From Clostridia bacterium (GTDB lineage: Bacteria > Bacillota_A > Clostridia > Oscillospirales > Acutalibacteraceae), in NCBI GenBank assembly GCA_017435305.1, contig JAFSFH010000004.1:5133-69132 (forward strand): a DNA stretch of 64,000 nt. Reading direction: 5' to 3'. The notes beneath the pieces were generated by a model. It was not told the origin of the DNA. It searched no databases and was given only the letters and a program-made list of their open reading frames with translations. This document shows positions 41,013 through 50,237 of this stretch, piece by piece. Position 1 is the stretch's first letter. Each line of letters starts with the position of its first letter. The translations under genes and the position numbers were made by a program.

Positions 41013-42704
41013 ATGGTGCTGAAGATCCTATCCAATATATTCCACGCCCTGTACCGTTACCATTACGGTCTGGGTCTCCACGCTATGCGGCTGTTCCGCC
41101 GCATCCGTCGCCGCCGCAAACGGCTGACCGCCCCCCTGCGGCATTGGTTCCGCTATACGTGGAAGCGCTACGCCGTGCTTCCCGCCCACCGCTTCCGCCG
41201 CAAGATCAAGGCGCTGGTGGGTCAGGTCGGTCCCGCCTTCCGCTTTTTGGGTCGCACCGCGCGGGAGAATCCCCTGCGGGTGTTCCCTGCCTTCTTCCGC
41301 CTGTGCGGCAGTGCCGTGCGGCATTATTGGGACACCTGGTCGGCGCTGGGTCGTCTGCTGGGTCCCGTGGCCGCCGCGGTGGTGCTGGGGCTGACCATCG
41401 GCAACTGGGTGAGCAGCGAGTACTGCCTGCAGCTGACCTACCGTGACCACGAGCTGGGTATTATCGAGAATGCCGCCGTGTACGATGCGGGTGCCGAATT
41501 GGCCCGCGACCGTGTCATTGACGAGGAAAACTCCTTTACGGTGGACCAGGTGCCCACCTTCACCATGACCCGACGGGACGACCGCACCCCCATGGACGAG
41601 GACCAGGTGTGCAACGCCATCCTCAGTACCGCCGGCGACTCCATCGTGGAGGCCACCGGTCTGTACGTGGACGGCGAGTTCATCGGCGCCATGGAGACCC
41701 GCAAGGCGCTGGAAAAGGTGCTGGACGGGCTCACCGACGGGCTGTATGATAAGAAGGATAAGAATCAGCGGGCGGAGTTTATCCAGACGGTGAAAAAGAC
41801 CGACGGTCTGTTCCCCGCCACGGCGCTGAAGAGCGCCAAGGAGATCCACGCTCTGCTGACCAAGGAGACGGTGGTGGAGAAGGTGTACGTCGTCCAGGCG
41901 GGCGACACTCTGAGCACCATCGCGGTGGCCAACGATCTGACCACCTCCGAGCTGCGTAACCTCAACCCTGCTTATATGAACACCGACGATATCCAGATCG
42001 GTGCCAAGCTGGTGGTACAGCGTCCTCAGCCCTTCCTGCAGGTGAAGGTGGTCAAGACGGTGAAATACAAGGAGACCATCGACTATCGAATCAAGACGGT
42101 GTACCGCGACGATAAGGATACCACCTATCAAAAGGTGACCACCAAGGGTCGCGAGGGCAGCCAGAACATCGTGGCGGAGGACACCTACATCGACGGCGTT
42201 AAGGTATCCCGTAAGATCATTAAGCGCACCGTTACCAGCCAGCCGGTCACCCAGGTGGTGGAAAAGGGCACCAAGCGGGTGTACAATTCCAGCGGCGACG
42301 TGATCCAGCAGGGTGACGGCATCGTCCACGGCAATATGACCTGGCCCGTGCCGGTGTGCCGCAACGTGTATCAGGGCTACCACCGCGGTCACCTGGCCAT
42401 CGACATCAGCTCCGGTCCCATCCCGGTGTTTAACAAACCCTGCCTGGCCGCCGACGGCGGCACGGTGACCTATGCCGGCTGGTATTACGGCTACGGCAAG
42501 TATATCAAGATCCGTCACGCCAACGGTCTGGTGACCACCTACTCCCACCTGAACACCATCAACGTGGTGTCGGGGCAGAAGGTGTCCCGCGGTCAGATGA
42601 TCGGGCGCGTGGGCAACAGCGGTTACTCCACCGGTCCTCACCTGCACTTTGAGGTGATCAAGAACGGTGTCAAGGTGAATCCGCTCAACTACGTCAGACC
42701 CTAA
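41013..42704 (+). CDS. M23 endopeptidase with LysM and G5 domains, copy 1
   Basis: 563 residues from the ATG at 41013, eight bases after AAGGAGG. An Arg-rich cytosolic region (about residues 1-105, RRIRRRRKRL) precedes one membrane segment (GPVAAAVVLGLTIGNWVS). A LysM domain (VYVVQAGDTLSTIAVANDL) is followed by a G5 domain (about 340-410) and the metallopeptidase with GHLAIDIS, YSHLNTI and GPHLHFEVI. It cuts peptidoglycan cross-bridges at the cell surface. A paralogue follows directly. Confidence 0.92.
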   Translation: MVLKILSNIFHALYRYHYGLGLHAMRLFRRIRRRRKRLTAPLRHWFRYTWKRYAVLPAHRFRRKIKALVGQVGPAFRFLGRTARENPLRVFPAFFRLCGSAVRHYWDTWSALGRLLGPVAAAVVLGLTIGNWVSSEYCLQLTYRDHELGIIENAAVYDAGAELARDRVIDEENSFTVDQVPTFTMTRRDDRTPMDEDQVCNAILSTAGDSIVEATGLYVDGEFIGAMETRKALEKVLDGLTDGLYDKKDKNQRAEFIQTVKKTDGLFPATALKSAKEIHALLTKETVVEKVYVVQAGDTLSTIAVANDLTTSELRNLNPAYMNTDDIQIGAKLVVQRPQPFLQVKVVKTVKYKETIDYRIKTVYRDDKDTTYQKVTTKGREGSQNIVAEDTYIDGVKVSRKIIKRTVTSQPVTQVVEKGTKRVYNSSGDVIQQGDGIVHGNMTWPVPVCRNVYQGYHRGHLAIDISSGPIPVFNKPCLAADGGTVTYAGWYYGYGKYIKIRHANGLVTTYSHLNTINVVSGQKVSRGQMIGRVGNSGYSTGPHLHFEVIKNGVKVNPLNYVRP

Positions 42705-42716
42705 AAACAGCGTAAC

Positions 42717-42762
42717 ACAACCCCAACGGAGGTGCTCGCCGCCGTTGGGGTTGCTTTTTTTG
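42717..42762 (+). terminator. Terminator after the first M23 gene, fused to the next promoter
   Basis: CAACCCCAACGG pairs with CCGTTGGGGTTG across a 12-base loop, then CTTTTTTT. The TTGCTT at 42751 also serves as a -35 box. Confidence 0.85.
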
Positions 42763-42779
42763 TCGAAATCGGGTATAAT
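42751..42779 (+). promoter_or_regulatory. Promoter of the second M23 gene
   Basis: TTGCTT (42751-42756), a 17-base spacer and TATAAT (42774-42779). Confidence 0.75.
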
Positions 42780-42819
42780 GTCTGTGTATTTTGATTTTTT
42801 ACCGAAAGGAGTGTCCGCT

Positions 42820-44454
42820 GTGAAGGGTTCCCCGTACCGCTTTTTCTACGGTGTCGGACTGCACGCCGCACGGCTTTGCCGCCGCGCGGGACGGCGTCTG
42901 CATCGGGTATTGACCCCTCTGCGCCGCGTGCTGACCTACCTGTGGAAGCGCCGCGTGGTGCTGCCCGCCCACCGTCTGTGGCGAAAGCTGCGGGCACTGT
43001 TCGGTCAGTTCCGTCCGGCCTTCCGCCTGCTGGCTCGTGAGGGCAAGCAGAGCCCGTGGCGGTTTTTCGCCGCGCTGTTCCGCCTGTTCGGCAGTGCCCT
43101 GCGGCACTATTGGGATGAATTGTCCGCTCTGGGGCGGTTGGTGGGTCCCGCCACGGCGGCGCTGCTGCTGGTTTTCACCATCGGCGGCTGGGTCAATGCG
43201 GACTATTGCCTGAATCTGACCTATCACGATACCGAGCTGGGTGTGGTGGAGAGCTCCGCCGTCTACGACGTGGGCGCCCAGCTGGCCCGCGACCGCGTTA
43301 TCAACGAGGACGACTCCTTCTCGGTGGATGCGGTACCGGTGTTTAACATCGCCCTCCAGCGACGGCAGCAGCCTATGGACGAGGACGCGGTGTGCGACGC
43401 CATCCTCAGCACCGCCGGCGACTCCATCGTAGAGGCCACCGGTCTGTACGTGGACGGCGCGTTCGTGGGCGCTATGTCCTCCCGCGATGAGATGGACGAG
43501 GTGCTGGATCACCTGCAGGAGAGCTACGGCGCCGGCGAGAACACCAAGACCCAGCGGGTGGAGTTTGTGCAGGAGCTGGAAAAGACCGACGGTCTGTACC
43601 CCATCTCCACCGTCAAGGGCAGCGGCGCTATGCGCGACCTGCTCACCGCCCAGTCGGTGGTCAAGCGCACCTACACCGTACAGCCCGGCGACACCCTCAG
43701 CGCGGTGGCGCTGATGCACGATCTGACCGTGTCCGACCTGCGGCAGATGAACCCGCAGTATACGAACAGCGATCTGCTGGCGGTGGGAGAGGAGCTGACC
43801 GTACAGAATCCCGAGACCCTGCTGCAGGTGAAGGTGGTCAAGACGGTCACCTATACCGAAACGGTGGACTATAAGACCAAGACGGTGTACCGCGACGATA
43901 AGGATACCGATTACACCCGCATCACCACCTACGGCCGTGAGGGTCAGCAGAAGGTGGTGGCGGAGGACACCTACATAGACGGTGTGAAGATCTCCCGCAA
44001 GGTGATCAAGAAGACGGTCACCCGCCAGCCGGTCACCAAGGTGGTGGAGCAGGGCACCCGCAAGATCGCCCCCGGCAATTTCCGCTGGCCGGTCCCGATC
44101 TGTCACAACTATTCCCGCGGCTACGGGCGCGGTCACTATGCGCTGGACATCTGCAACGGCCCCGTGCCGGTATACGGTCACGACATCGTCGCCGCCGACA
44201 GCGGCACCGTCATCTATGCCGGCTACGGCTGGAACGGCGGCTTCGGCAATATGGTCAAGATCAGCCACGGCAACGGGCTGGTGACCCTGTACGCCCATAT
44301 GTCGTCGGTTAAGGTGTCCACCGGTCAGACCGTGTCCCGCGGACAGGTCATCGGCGCCGTGGGCAATTCCGGCGCCTCCTCCGGTCCTCACCTGCACTTT
44401 GAGGTGATCAAAAACGGCGTCCGCGTCAACCCCTTGAATTACGTCAGACCTTGA
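42820..44454 (+). CDS. M23 endopeptidase with LysM and G5 domains, copy 2
   Basis: 544 residues starting at GTG 42820, eight bases after AAAGGAG; the upstream ATG would overlap the promoter. Domain order matches the first copy: Arg-rich N-terminus (RRAGRRLHRVL), membrane helix near residues 110-128, LysM (TYTVQPGDTLSAVALMHDL), G5 (VVKTVTYTETVDYKTKTVYR) and M23 (GHYALDIC, YAHMSSV, GPHLHFEVI). It has its own promoter, so the two copies can be regulated separately. Confidence 0.92.
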   Translation: MKGSPYRFFYGVGLHAARLCRRAGRRLHRVLTPLRRVLTYLWKRRVVLPAHRLWRKLRALFGQFRPAFRLLAREGKQSPWRFFAALFRLFGSALRHYWDELSALGRLVGPATAALLLVFTIGGWVNADYCLNLTYHDTELGVVESSAVYDVGAQLARDRVINEDDSFSVDAVPVFNIALQRRQQPMDEDAVCDAILSTAGDSIVEATGLYVDGAFVGAMSSRDEMDEVLDHLQESYGAGENTKTQRVEFVQELEKTDGLYPISTVKGSGAMRDLLTAQSVVKRTYTVQPGDTLSAVALMHDLTVSDLRQMNPQYTNSDLLAVGEELTVQNPETLLQVKVVKTVTYTETVDYKTKTVYRDDKDTDYTRITTYGREGQQKVVAEDTYIDGVKISRKVIKKTVTRQPVTKVVEQGTRKIAPGNFRWPVPICHNYSRGYGRGHYALDICNGPVPVYGHDIVAADSGTVIYAGYGWNGGFGNMVKISHGNGLVTLYAHMSSVKVSTGQTVSRGQVIGAVGNSGASSGPHLHFEVIKNGVRVNPLNYVRP

Positions 44455-44457
44455 TGC

Positions 44458-44490
44458 AAGGCACCCGCTCGGCACGAGCGGGTGCTTTTT
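44458..44490 (+). terminator. Terminator after the second M23 gene
   Basis: GCACCCGCTC-GGCAC-GAGCGGGTGC followed by TTTTTGATTTTT. Confidence 0.9.
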
Positions 44491-44626
44491 GATTTTTCAC
44501 CCCTTTGTTTCCAAAAAATCTCAAAAAAGTTCACACTTTCTCTTTATTTTTCTTATATAGTGTGATAGAATATTATAATCTATAAGTATATTCGATAACT
44601 ATGTTCATTTTTGAGGAGGGACACGT

Positions 44627-45646
44627 ATGGATATGGATCTGGAGAATCGGCTGGTTTCCACCGATTACCTGCCGGAGGACGACGGGGACAACCCCCTGCG
44701 CCCCCGCACCCTGCGTGAATATGTGGGACAGGAGAAGGTCAAGGAGAATCTGTCGGTGTTTATCGACGCGGCTAAAATACGGCACGAATCTCTGGACCAC
44801 GTGCTGCTGTACGGACCTCCCGGCTTGGGCAAGACCACGCTGGCGGCCATCATCGCCAACGAGTTGGGTGTCAATTTCCGCATCACCTCCGGTCCGGCGC
44901 TGGAGCGCCCCGGTGATCTGGCGGCGATGCTGACCAACCTGGAGGAGGGGGACGTGCTGTTTATCGACGAGATACACCGTCTGCCCCGTACCGTGGAGGA
45001 GATTCTGTATCCCGCCATGGAGGATTTCTCCATCGATATTATCAACGGCAAGGGACAGGGCGCTTCGTCCATCCACCTGCCGCTGCAGCACTTCACCCTC
45101 ATCGGTGCCACCACCCGCGCGGGACAGCTATCCGCACCCCTGCGTGACCGCTTCGGCGTCATCGCCCGTCTGGAGATGTACACCCCCGATGAGCTGGCTC
45201 GCATCGTCACCCGCAGCGCCAGGATTCTGGAGGTGCCCTGCGACCCCGACGGCGCGCTGGAGATCGCCACCCGTTCCCGCGGCACCCCCCGTATCGCCAA
45301 CCGTATGCTTAAGCGGGTGCGGGATTTCGCCGCGGTGCTCAATGACGGCGTCATTGACAAGCATACCGCCGACGAGGCGCTCAGCCGCCTGGAGGTGGAT
45401 CACCTGGGCCTGGATCTGGTGGATCGCCGCATTCTGGAGGCGATGATCCGCCATTACAACGGCGGTCCCGTGGGTCTGGACACCCTGGCCGCCATCACCG
45501 GCGAGGAGGCCATCACCATCGAGGACGTGTACGAGCCGTATCTGATGCAGCTGGGCTTTATCAACCGCACCCCCCGTGGTCGTGTGGTGACCCCCGCCGC
45601 CTACGCCCATCTGGGCATCCAGCCCAAGGGGCAGACTATGTTTTAA
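44627..45646 (+). CDS. ruvB: Holliday junction branch migration helicase RuvB
   Basis: 339 residues behind GAGGAGGG. AAA+ motor of Holliday-junction branch migration. Walker [12 protein letters not shown], Walker B FIDEIHRL, sensor 1 [18 protein letters not shown] and a C-terminal winged helix with [10 protein letters not shown]. The upstream 130 bases are very AT-rich and hold possible promoters (TATAAT near 44573). ruvA is not adjacent, unlike many genomes. Confidence 0.97.
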   Translation: MDMDLENRLVSTDYLPEDDGDNPLRPRTLREYVGQEKVKENLSVFIDAAKIRHESLDHVLLYGPPGLGKTTLAAIIANELGVNFRITSGPALERPGDLAAMLTNLEEGDVLFIDEIHRLPRTVEEILYPAMEDFSIDIINGKGQGASSIHLPLQHFTLIGATTRAGQLSAPLRDRFGVIARLEMYTPDELARIVTRSARILEVPCDPDGALEIATRSRGTPRIANRMLKRVRDFAAVLNDGVIDKHTADEALSRLEVDHLGLDLVDRRILEAMIRHYNGGPVGLDTLAAITGEEAITIEDVYEPYLMQLGFINRTPRGRVVTPAAYAHLGIQPKGQTMF

Positions 45647-45664
45647 TGCTTTGAGGTTTAACGT

Positions 45665-46528
45665 ATGAGAGCAGCCGATAAATGGTTAGACTATGAATTG
45701 CTGGACGCCTCCCGCGGAGAGCGTCTGGAGCGGTGGGGGGACATCATCCTCATCCGCCCCGACCCGCAGATATTGTGGGATACCCCCCGCCGCGATCCGC
45801 GGTGGAAGCAGGCCCACGCCCGCTATCACCGCTCCCATACCGGCGGCGGTCAGTGGGAGCGGTATCGCCCCATCCCCGACAGCTGGCAGATTCAATATGG
45901 CGACCTGAAATTCGCCCTGAAGCCCATGGGATTTAAGCACACCGGTCTATTCCCCGAGCAGGCGGTCAACTGGGATCTGATGGCGTCGCTGATCGCGCGG
46001 GAGAACCGTCCTGTGCGGGTGCTGAATCTGTTCGGCTATACCGGTGCCGCCACCTTGGCCTGCGTGGCCGCCGGCGCCCACGTGACCCACGTGGACGCCT
46101 CCAAGGGTATGGTGGCGTGGGGTAAGGAGAATGCCGTCAGTTCCGGTCTGGCGGATAAGCCGATGCGGTGGCTGGTGGACGACTGTCTGAAGTTCGTCCA
46201 GCGTGAGCAGCGCCGCGGCAACACCTACGACGCCATTCTAATGGATCCCCCCAGCTACGGACGGGGACCCGGCGGCGAGGTGTGGAAACTGGAGGAGCAG
46301 ATCTATCCGCTGGTGGCGGAGTGTGTGAAGCTGCTGTCCGACGACCCGCTGTTTTTCCTGATTAACTCTTACACCACCGGCCTATCCCCGTCGGTGATGC
46401 AGTACGTGCTGGGCAGCCTGCTGCCGCAGCATATCGGCGGCACTCTGTCCGCTGACGAGATCGGTCTGCCGGTGACGGCGTCGGGATTGGTGTTGCCCTG
46501 CGGAGCGACGGCGCTTTGGCATAAGTAA
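45665..46528 (+). CDS. Class I SAM-dependent methyltransferase, RlmI/RlmK-like
   Basis: 287 residues. The SAM motif RVLNLFGYTGAATLACVAAGA lies near residue 120, followed by VTHVDASKGMVAWGKEN and the catalytic DAILMDPPSYGRGPGGEVWKLE. This is the pattern of rRNA methyltransferases of the RlmI/RlmK group (PF10672). There is no N-terminal PUA domain. It follows ruvB by 18 bases and precedes the ECF operon after a repeat. Confidence 0.85.
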   Translation: MRAADKWLDYELLDASRGERLERWGDIILIRPDPQILWDTPRRDPRWKQAHARYHRSHTGGGQWERYRPIPDSWQIQYGDLKFALKPMGFKHTGLFPEQAVNWDLMASLIARENRPVRVLNLFGYTGAATLACVAAGAHVTHVDASKGMVAWGKENAVSSGLADKPMRWLVDDCLKFVQREQRRGNTYDAILMDPPSYGRGPGGEVWKLEEQIYPLVAECVKLLSDDPLFFLINSYTTGLSPSVMQYVLGSLLPQHIGGTLSADEIGLPVTASGLVLPCGATALWHK

Positions 46529-46583
46529 AAGGGTGTAGGGACGAATTTTGGTCGTCCGCTGTCCAAGGCAGGATAGTGAAAAG

Positions 46584-46728
46584 CCTCCCTTGCCTAAAGG
46601 GAGGTGGATTTTCGCCGCAGGCGAAAAGACGGAGGAATAATCGCCCTTTGGGCGATATGCCGCAAGAGCGGCATAGAATCCCCCAGTCAAACGCTATGCG
46701 TTTGACAGCCCCCTTTAGGCAAGGGGGC
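46584..46728. repeat. Paired palindromic repeat (BIME-like), copy 4
   Basis: Left half: outer hairpin from CCTCCCTTGCCTAAAGGGAGG (split at the loop), TGGA, inner palindrome TTTTCGCCGCAGGCGAAAA, head GACGGAGGAAT. Right half: head AATCCCCCAGTC, inner palindrome AAACGCTATGCGTTT, GACA, outer hairpin GCCCCCTTTAGGCAAGGGGGC. Two more small hairpins lie between the halves. The outer hairpins of the two halves are mutual complements. Confidence 0.88.
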
Positions 46729-46770
46729 CTTTGGAAGGAACCGCAAAGAGTAAAAAAGGAGGTGGACTTG

Positions 46771-47610
46771 ATGGCTATGCTCAGAGCAGAGCAGCTGAGC
46801 TTTGACTACACGTATGAAAACGAAGCGCCCCAGACCGTGTTGCGGGGGGTGGATTTGACTGTTGAAAAGGGCAGCTTTATCGCCCTGCTGGGGCACAATG
46901 GCTGCGGCAAGTCCACCCTGTCCAAGCACTTCAACGCCCTGTTGTTGCCCACCGGCGGGCGGGTGTTGGTGGAGGAGATGGACACCGCCGACGAGGCGAA
47001 CACCTATCCCATCCGTCGACGGGTGGGTATGGTGCTGCAAAACCCCGATAACCAACTGGTGTCCACCATCGTGGAGGAGGACGTGGCTTTCGGTCCTGAG
47101 AATCTGGGACTGCCCCCCGAGGAGATTCGGGCGCGGGTGGATGAGGCGCTGGCGGCGGTGGATATGACCGCCTACCGCGACCATTCCCCCCATAAGCTGT
47201 CCGGCGGACAGAAGCAGCGCATCGCCATCGCGGGCGTGCTGGCCATGCACCCCGATTGCTTGATACTGGACGAACCCACCGCCATGCTGGACCCCCAGGG
47301 TCGGCAGGAGGTGCTGGACACCGTCTGTCGGCTCAATCGTGAGCAGGGTATGACGGTGGTGCTCATCACCCATTATATGGAGGAGGCCGCGCTGGCGGAC
47401 CGGGTGGTGGTGATGGATGAGGGCACGGTGGTGCTGGACGACACCCCCGAGAGGGTGTTCGCCCAAGGCGACCGCCTGACCGAGTTGGGTCTGGACGTGC
47501 CCCAGCCCACCGCCCTGTGCGCCGCCCTGCGGGCGCAGGGTATCGACCTGCCTGCGGGGGTGCTCACCCCCGAGCAGTGCGCTCAAGAATTACTGAAACG
47601 AATTATTTAA
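46771..47610 (+). CDS. ecfA1: ECF transporter ATPase EcfA1
   Basis: 279 residues from the ATG at 46771, eight bases after AAGGAGG; the frame extends upstream only through repeat DNA. Walker A LGHNGCGKSTLSK, Q-loop VLQNPDNQLVST, signature LSGGQKQRIAIAG, Walker B LILDEPTAMLDPQG. It pairs with EcfA2 to power vitamin and metal uptake through shared S-components. First gene of ecfA1-ecfA2-ecfT-truA. Confidence 0.95.
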   Translation: MAMLRAEQLSFDYTYENEAPQTVLRGVDLTVEKGSFIALLGHNGCGKSTLSKHFNALLLPTGGRVLVEEMDTADEANTYPIRRRVGMVLQNPDNQLVSTIVEEDVAFGPENLGLPPEEIRARVDEALAAVDMTAYRDHSPHKLSGGQKQRIAIAGVLAMHPDCLILDEPTAMLDPQGRQEVLDTVCRLNREQGMTVVLITHYMEEAALADRVVVMDEGTVVLDDTPERVFAQGDRLTELGLDVPQPTALCAALRAQGIDLPAGVLTPEQCAQELLKRII

Positions 47611-47614
47611 TCCC

Positions 47615-47776
47615 GTAATCGCTGATCAAAGCGAGTTGCGATTATCAGCGAGGTATTGATTAGTCAGGAACAGGCAAAAAACACAGGTAATACTGGATGT
47701 ATTACCGAGTATTTTTGACGTTGCTGACGGAGCAATAGTCGCTGAGAATTGTGACTAAGATTTTATCAGCGATTAC
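47615..47776 (+). repeat. Structured intercistronic element, copy 2 (162 bp)
   Basis: The ends are perfect 12-bp inverted repeats, GTAATCGCTGAT and ATCAGCGATTAC. An inner stem pairs GTCAG with CTGAC. The apex is GGTAATAC-TGGAT-GTATTACC (47686-47706), flanked by AGGCAAAAAACACA and GAGTATTTTTGACG. These flanks match the element at 22738-23018 on its transcribed strand, while the hairpin differs by a paired A-T to T-A change. It ends just before the Shine-Dalgarno sequence of ecfA2. Confidence 0.85.
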
Positions 47777-47799
47777 AACAATGAAAGGAGGTGCCGTGG

Positions 47800-48663
47800 A
47801 TGGCTACCATTACCGTCGATAATATTACCTATACCTACGGCGCCTCGTCGCCCTTTGAACAGCACGCGCTCCGCGGGGTGTCCCTGGACATCCGCGAGGG
47901 TGAGCTGCTGGGCATCATCGGTCACACCGGCTCCGGCAAGTCCACGCTGGTACAGCACCTCAACGGCTTGCTCCGTCCCCACAGCGGGCGGGTGCTGCTG
48001 GACGGCAAGGATATGTGGGAGAACCCCAAGCAGATTCGTCAGGTGCGCTTTCACGTGGGTATGGTGTTCCAGTACCCCGAGCATCAGCTGTTCGAGGATA
48101 CGGTGTATAAGGATATTTCCTTCGGTCCCAAGAATATGGGACTGAACGAGCAGGAGATCGACCAGCGGGTCCGTCAGGCCGCCGCCTACGTGGGACTGTC
48201 CGAGGAGCTGCTGGACAAATCTCCCTTTGACCTCTCCGGCGGAGAAAAGCGGCGGGCGGCCATCGCGGGCGTGATGGCGATGGAGCCCGAGATACTGATA
48301 CTGGATGAGCCCACGGCGGGTCTGGACCCCCGCGGACGGGAGCAGGTGCTGTCGATGATTCGGGAGTATCAGCGCCGTCGCGGCACCACCGTACTGTTGG
48401 TCACCCACAGTATGGAGGACGTGGCCCGCGTGGCGGACCGCGTGCTGGTGATGGATCGGGGTCGTGTGGCGATGCTGGATTCCGTGGAGCGGGTGTTCTC
48501 TCGTGCCGAGGAGCTGGAGCACATCGGTCTCACCGTCCCCGCCGTGACCAAGATCCTGCTGCTGCTGCGTCAGCAGGGGGTGGCGGTGGACACCGCCGCC
48601 TACACCGTAGAGGAGGCGGCGGCACAGCTGCTGCCCTTGTTAGGGGGTGACGGCGTATGCTAA
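47800..48663 (+). CDS. ecfA2: ECF transporter ATPase EcfA2
   Basis: 287 residues from the ATG at 47800, preceded by AAAGGAGG. Walker A IGHTGSGKSTLVQ, Q-loop VFQYPEHQLFED, signature LSGGEKRRAAIAG, Walker B LILDEPTAGLDPRG. It forms the heterodimer with EcfA1. The next gene, ecfT, begins seven bases before its end, so translation is coupled. The structured element precedes its ribosome binding site. Confidence 0.95.
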   Translation: MATITVDNITYTYGASSPFEQHALRGVSLDIREGELLGIIGHTGSGKSTLVQHLNGLLRPHSGRVLLDGKDMWENPKQIRQVRFHVGMVFQYPEHQLFEDTVYKDISFGPKNMGLNEQEIDQRVRQAAAYVGLSEELLDKSPFDLSGGEKRRAAIAGVMAMEPEILILDEPTAGLDPRGREQVLSMIREYQRRRGTTVLLVTHSMEDVARVADRVLVMDRGRVAMLDSVERVFSRAEELEHIGLTVPAVTKILLLLRQQGVAVDTAAYTVEEAAAQLLPLLGGDGVC

Positions 48664-49460
48664 AGGACATCACCCTGGGTCAGTATTTCCCCGGTGACAG
48701 TCTGCTGCACCGCCTGGATCCCCGTATGAAGCTGACCCTCACCATGCTGTTTATTGTGCTGGTGTTCCTGCCCCAGAACTGGTACGGACTGGGTCTGGTG
48801 CTGGTATTTCTGGCGGCGGTGGTGCTGCTGTCCCGCCTGCCGGTATCTCTGCTGTGGCGGAGTATGAAGCCGGTGCTGTTTATCGTGGCGCTTACAGCGG
48901 TGCTCAACGTGCTGTACGTCACCGACGGCACCACGCTGGTGAAGTGGCAGTTCATCCACATTACCACCGGCGGTCTGGAGAATGCGGCGTTTATTGCCGT
49001 GCGCATCTTTACGCTGATCATCGGCAGCTCGCTGCTGACCTATACCACCACCCCCACGGCGCTGACCGACGGCATTGAACAGCTGCTGTCACCGCTGAAG
49101 GTCATTCGCATCAATCCCCACGAGTTGGCGATGATGATGACCATTGCGCTACGGTTTATCCCCACTCTGATGGAGGAAACGGACAAGATCATGTCCGCCC
49201 AAAAGGCTCGTGGAGCCGACCTGGAGTCCGGCGGACTGTTCAGCCGCGTGCGGGCGTTGGTGCCCATTCTGATTCCCCTGTTCGTGTCCTCCTTCCGCCG
49301 CGCCTACGACCTGGCGATGGCGATGGAGTGCCGCTGTTATCGCGGCGGCGAGGGTCGCACCCGTATGAAGCAGCTGCACACCGCCCCCCGCGACTGGGTG
49401 GCGCTGGCGGTGTATCTGCTGGTGGGCGGGGGCATCGTGGTGCTGAATATTTTACTGTAA
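48657..49460 (+). CDS. ecfT: ECF transporter membrane subunit EcfT
   Basis: 267 residues with about six membrane segments. The start LGQYFPGDSLLHRLDPRMKL and the coupling motif AQKARGADLESGG are typical of EcfT; a second Ala-Arg-Gly-like coupling helix fits AMECRCYRGG. It transmits ATP hydrolysis by EcfA1/EcfA2 to substrate-binding S-components encoded elsewhere. Confidence 0.95.
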   Translation: MLKDITLGQYFPGDSLLHRLDPRMKLTLTMLFIVLVFLPQNWYGLGLVLVFLAAVVLLSRLPVSLLWRSMKPVLFIVALTAVLNVLYVTDGTTLVKWQFIHITTGGLENAAFIAVRIFTLIIGSSLLTYTTTPTALTDGIEQLLSPLKVIRINPHELAMMMTIALRFIPTLMEETDKIMSAQKARGADLESGGLFSRVRALVPILIPLFVSSFRRAYDLAMAMECRCYRGGEGRTRMKQLHTAPRDWVALAVYLLVGGGIVVLNILL

Positions 49461-49478
49461 CAGAGAGGAGGTGCCGTC

Positions 49479-50225
49479 TTGGCACGGATTTTATTAACCC
49501 TGCGGTATGACGGCACCGCCTATCACGGCTGGCAGGTGCAGCCCAACGGCGTCACCGTCCAGCAGACTCTGCAGGATGCCATCCAGGCGGTGACGGGGGT
49601 GCGCTCCGGCGTCATCGGGTGCAGCCGCACCGACGCAGGGGTGCATGCGGATATGTTCTGCTGCACCTTTGATACCGACAGCGACCTGCGGGGAGATAAA
49701 TTGTGCTGTGCGCTTAACTACCACCTGCCCCGTGACGTGTCGGTGTACGCCGCCGATGAAGTGGCAGAGGATTTTCACCCCCGCTATATGGCGGCGGGTA
49801 AGCGGTACGTGTACCGCATCTGGAACGGACCACAGCGGCACCCGATGTGGGAGCCCTATGCCATCCATCAGCGCAAGGAGCTGGACGTAGACCTGCTTAA
49901 CCGAGCAGCGGCGGACTTTGTGGGCACCCACGACTTTGCGGCCTTCTGCGGCGCAGACAGCGACCTGCAGGGGGATACGGTGCGCACCGTCCGCTCCTGT
50001 ACCGTCACCCGCCGGGGTGAATTGGTGCTGTTCGCCGTAGAGGGCGACGGATTCTTGTATAATATGGTACGCATTATGGTGGGTACTCTGCTGGAGATAG
50101 CCGCCGGGCGGATGCCCGCGGACAGCATCCCCGCCGTTTTAGAGGGGCGTGACCGCACCGCGGCAGGCCCCACCGCTCCGGCAAAGGCGCTTTGCCTGGA
50201 GCAGGTGTTTTATTCCGAGGAATAG
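49479..50225 (+). CDS. truA: tRNA pseudouridine(38-40) synthase
   Basis: 248 residues starting at TTG 49479, with AGAGGAGG seven bases upstream. It converts uridines 38-40 of the tRNA anticodon arm. Catalytic Asp in GCSRTDAGVHA (about residue 52), RYVYRIWNG and the C-terminal GDGFLYNMVRIMVGTLLEI are diagnostic. Linkage to the ECF genes is common in Firmicutes. Confidence 0.96.
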   Translation: MARILLTLRYDGTAYHGWQVQPNGVTVQQTLQDAIQAVTGVRSGVIGCSRTDAGVHADMFCCTFDTDSDLRGDKLCCALNYHLPRDVSVYAADEVAEDFHPRYMAAGKRYVYRIWNGPQRHPMWEPYAIHQRKELDVDLLNRAAADFVGTHDFAAFCGADSDLQGDTVRTVRSCTVTRRGELVLFAVEGDGFLYNMVRIMVGTLLEIAAGRMPADSIPAVLEGRDRTAAGPTAPAKALCLEQVFYSEE

Positions 50226-50237
50226 GAGGTCAGCGTT

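Noticed and set aside
46576..46770. N-terminal extension of ecfA1
   Set aside because: It translates repeat DNA; the ATG at 46771 has a strong Shine-Dalgarno sequence and matches family length.
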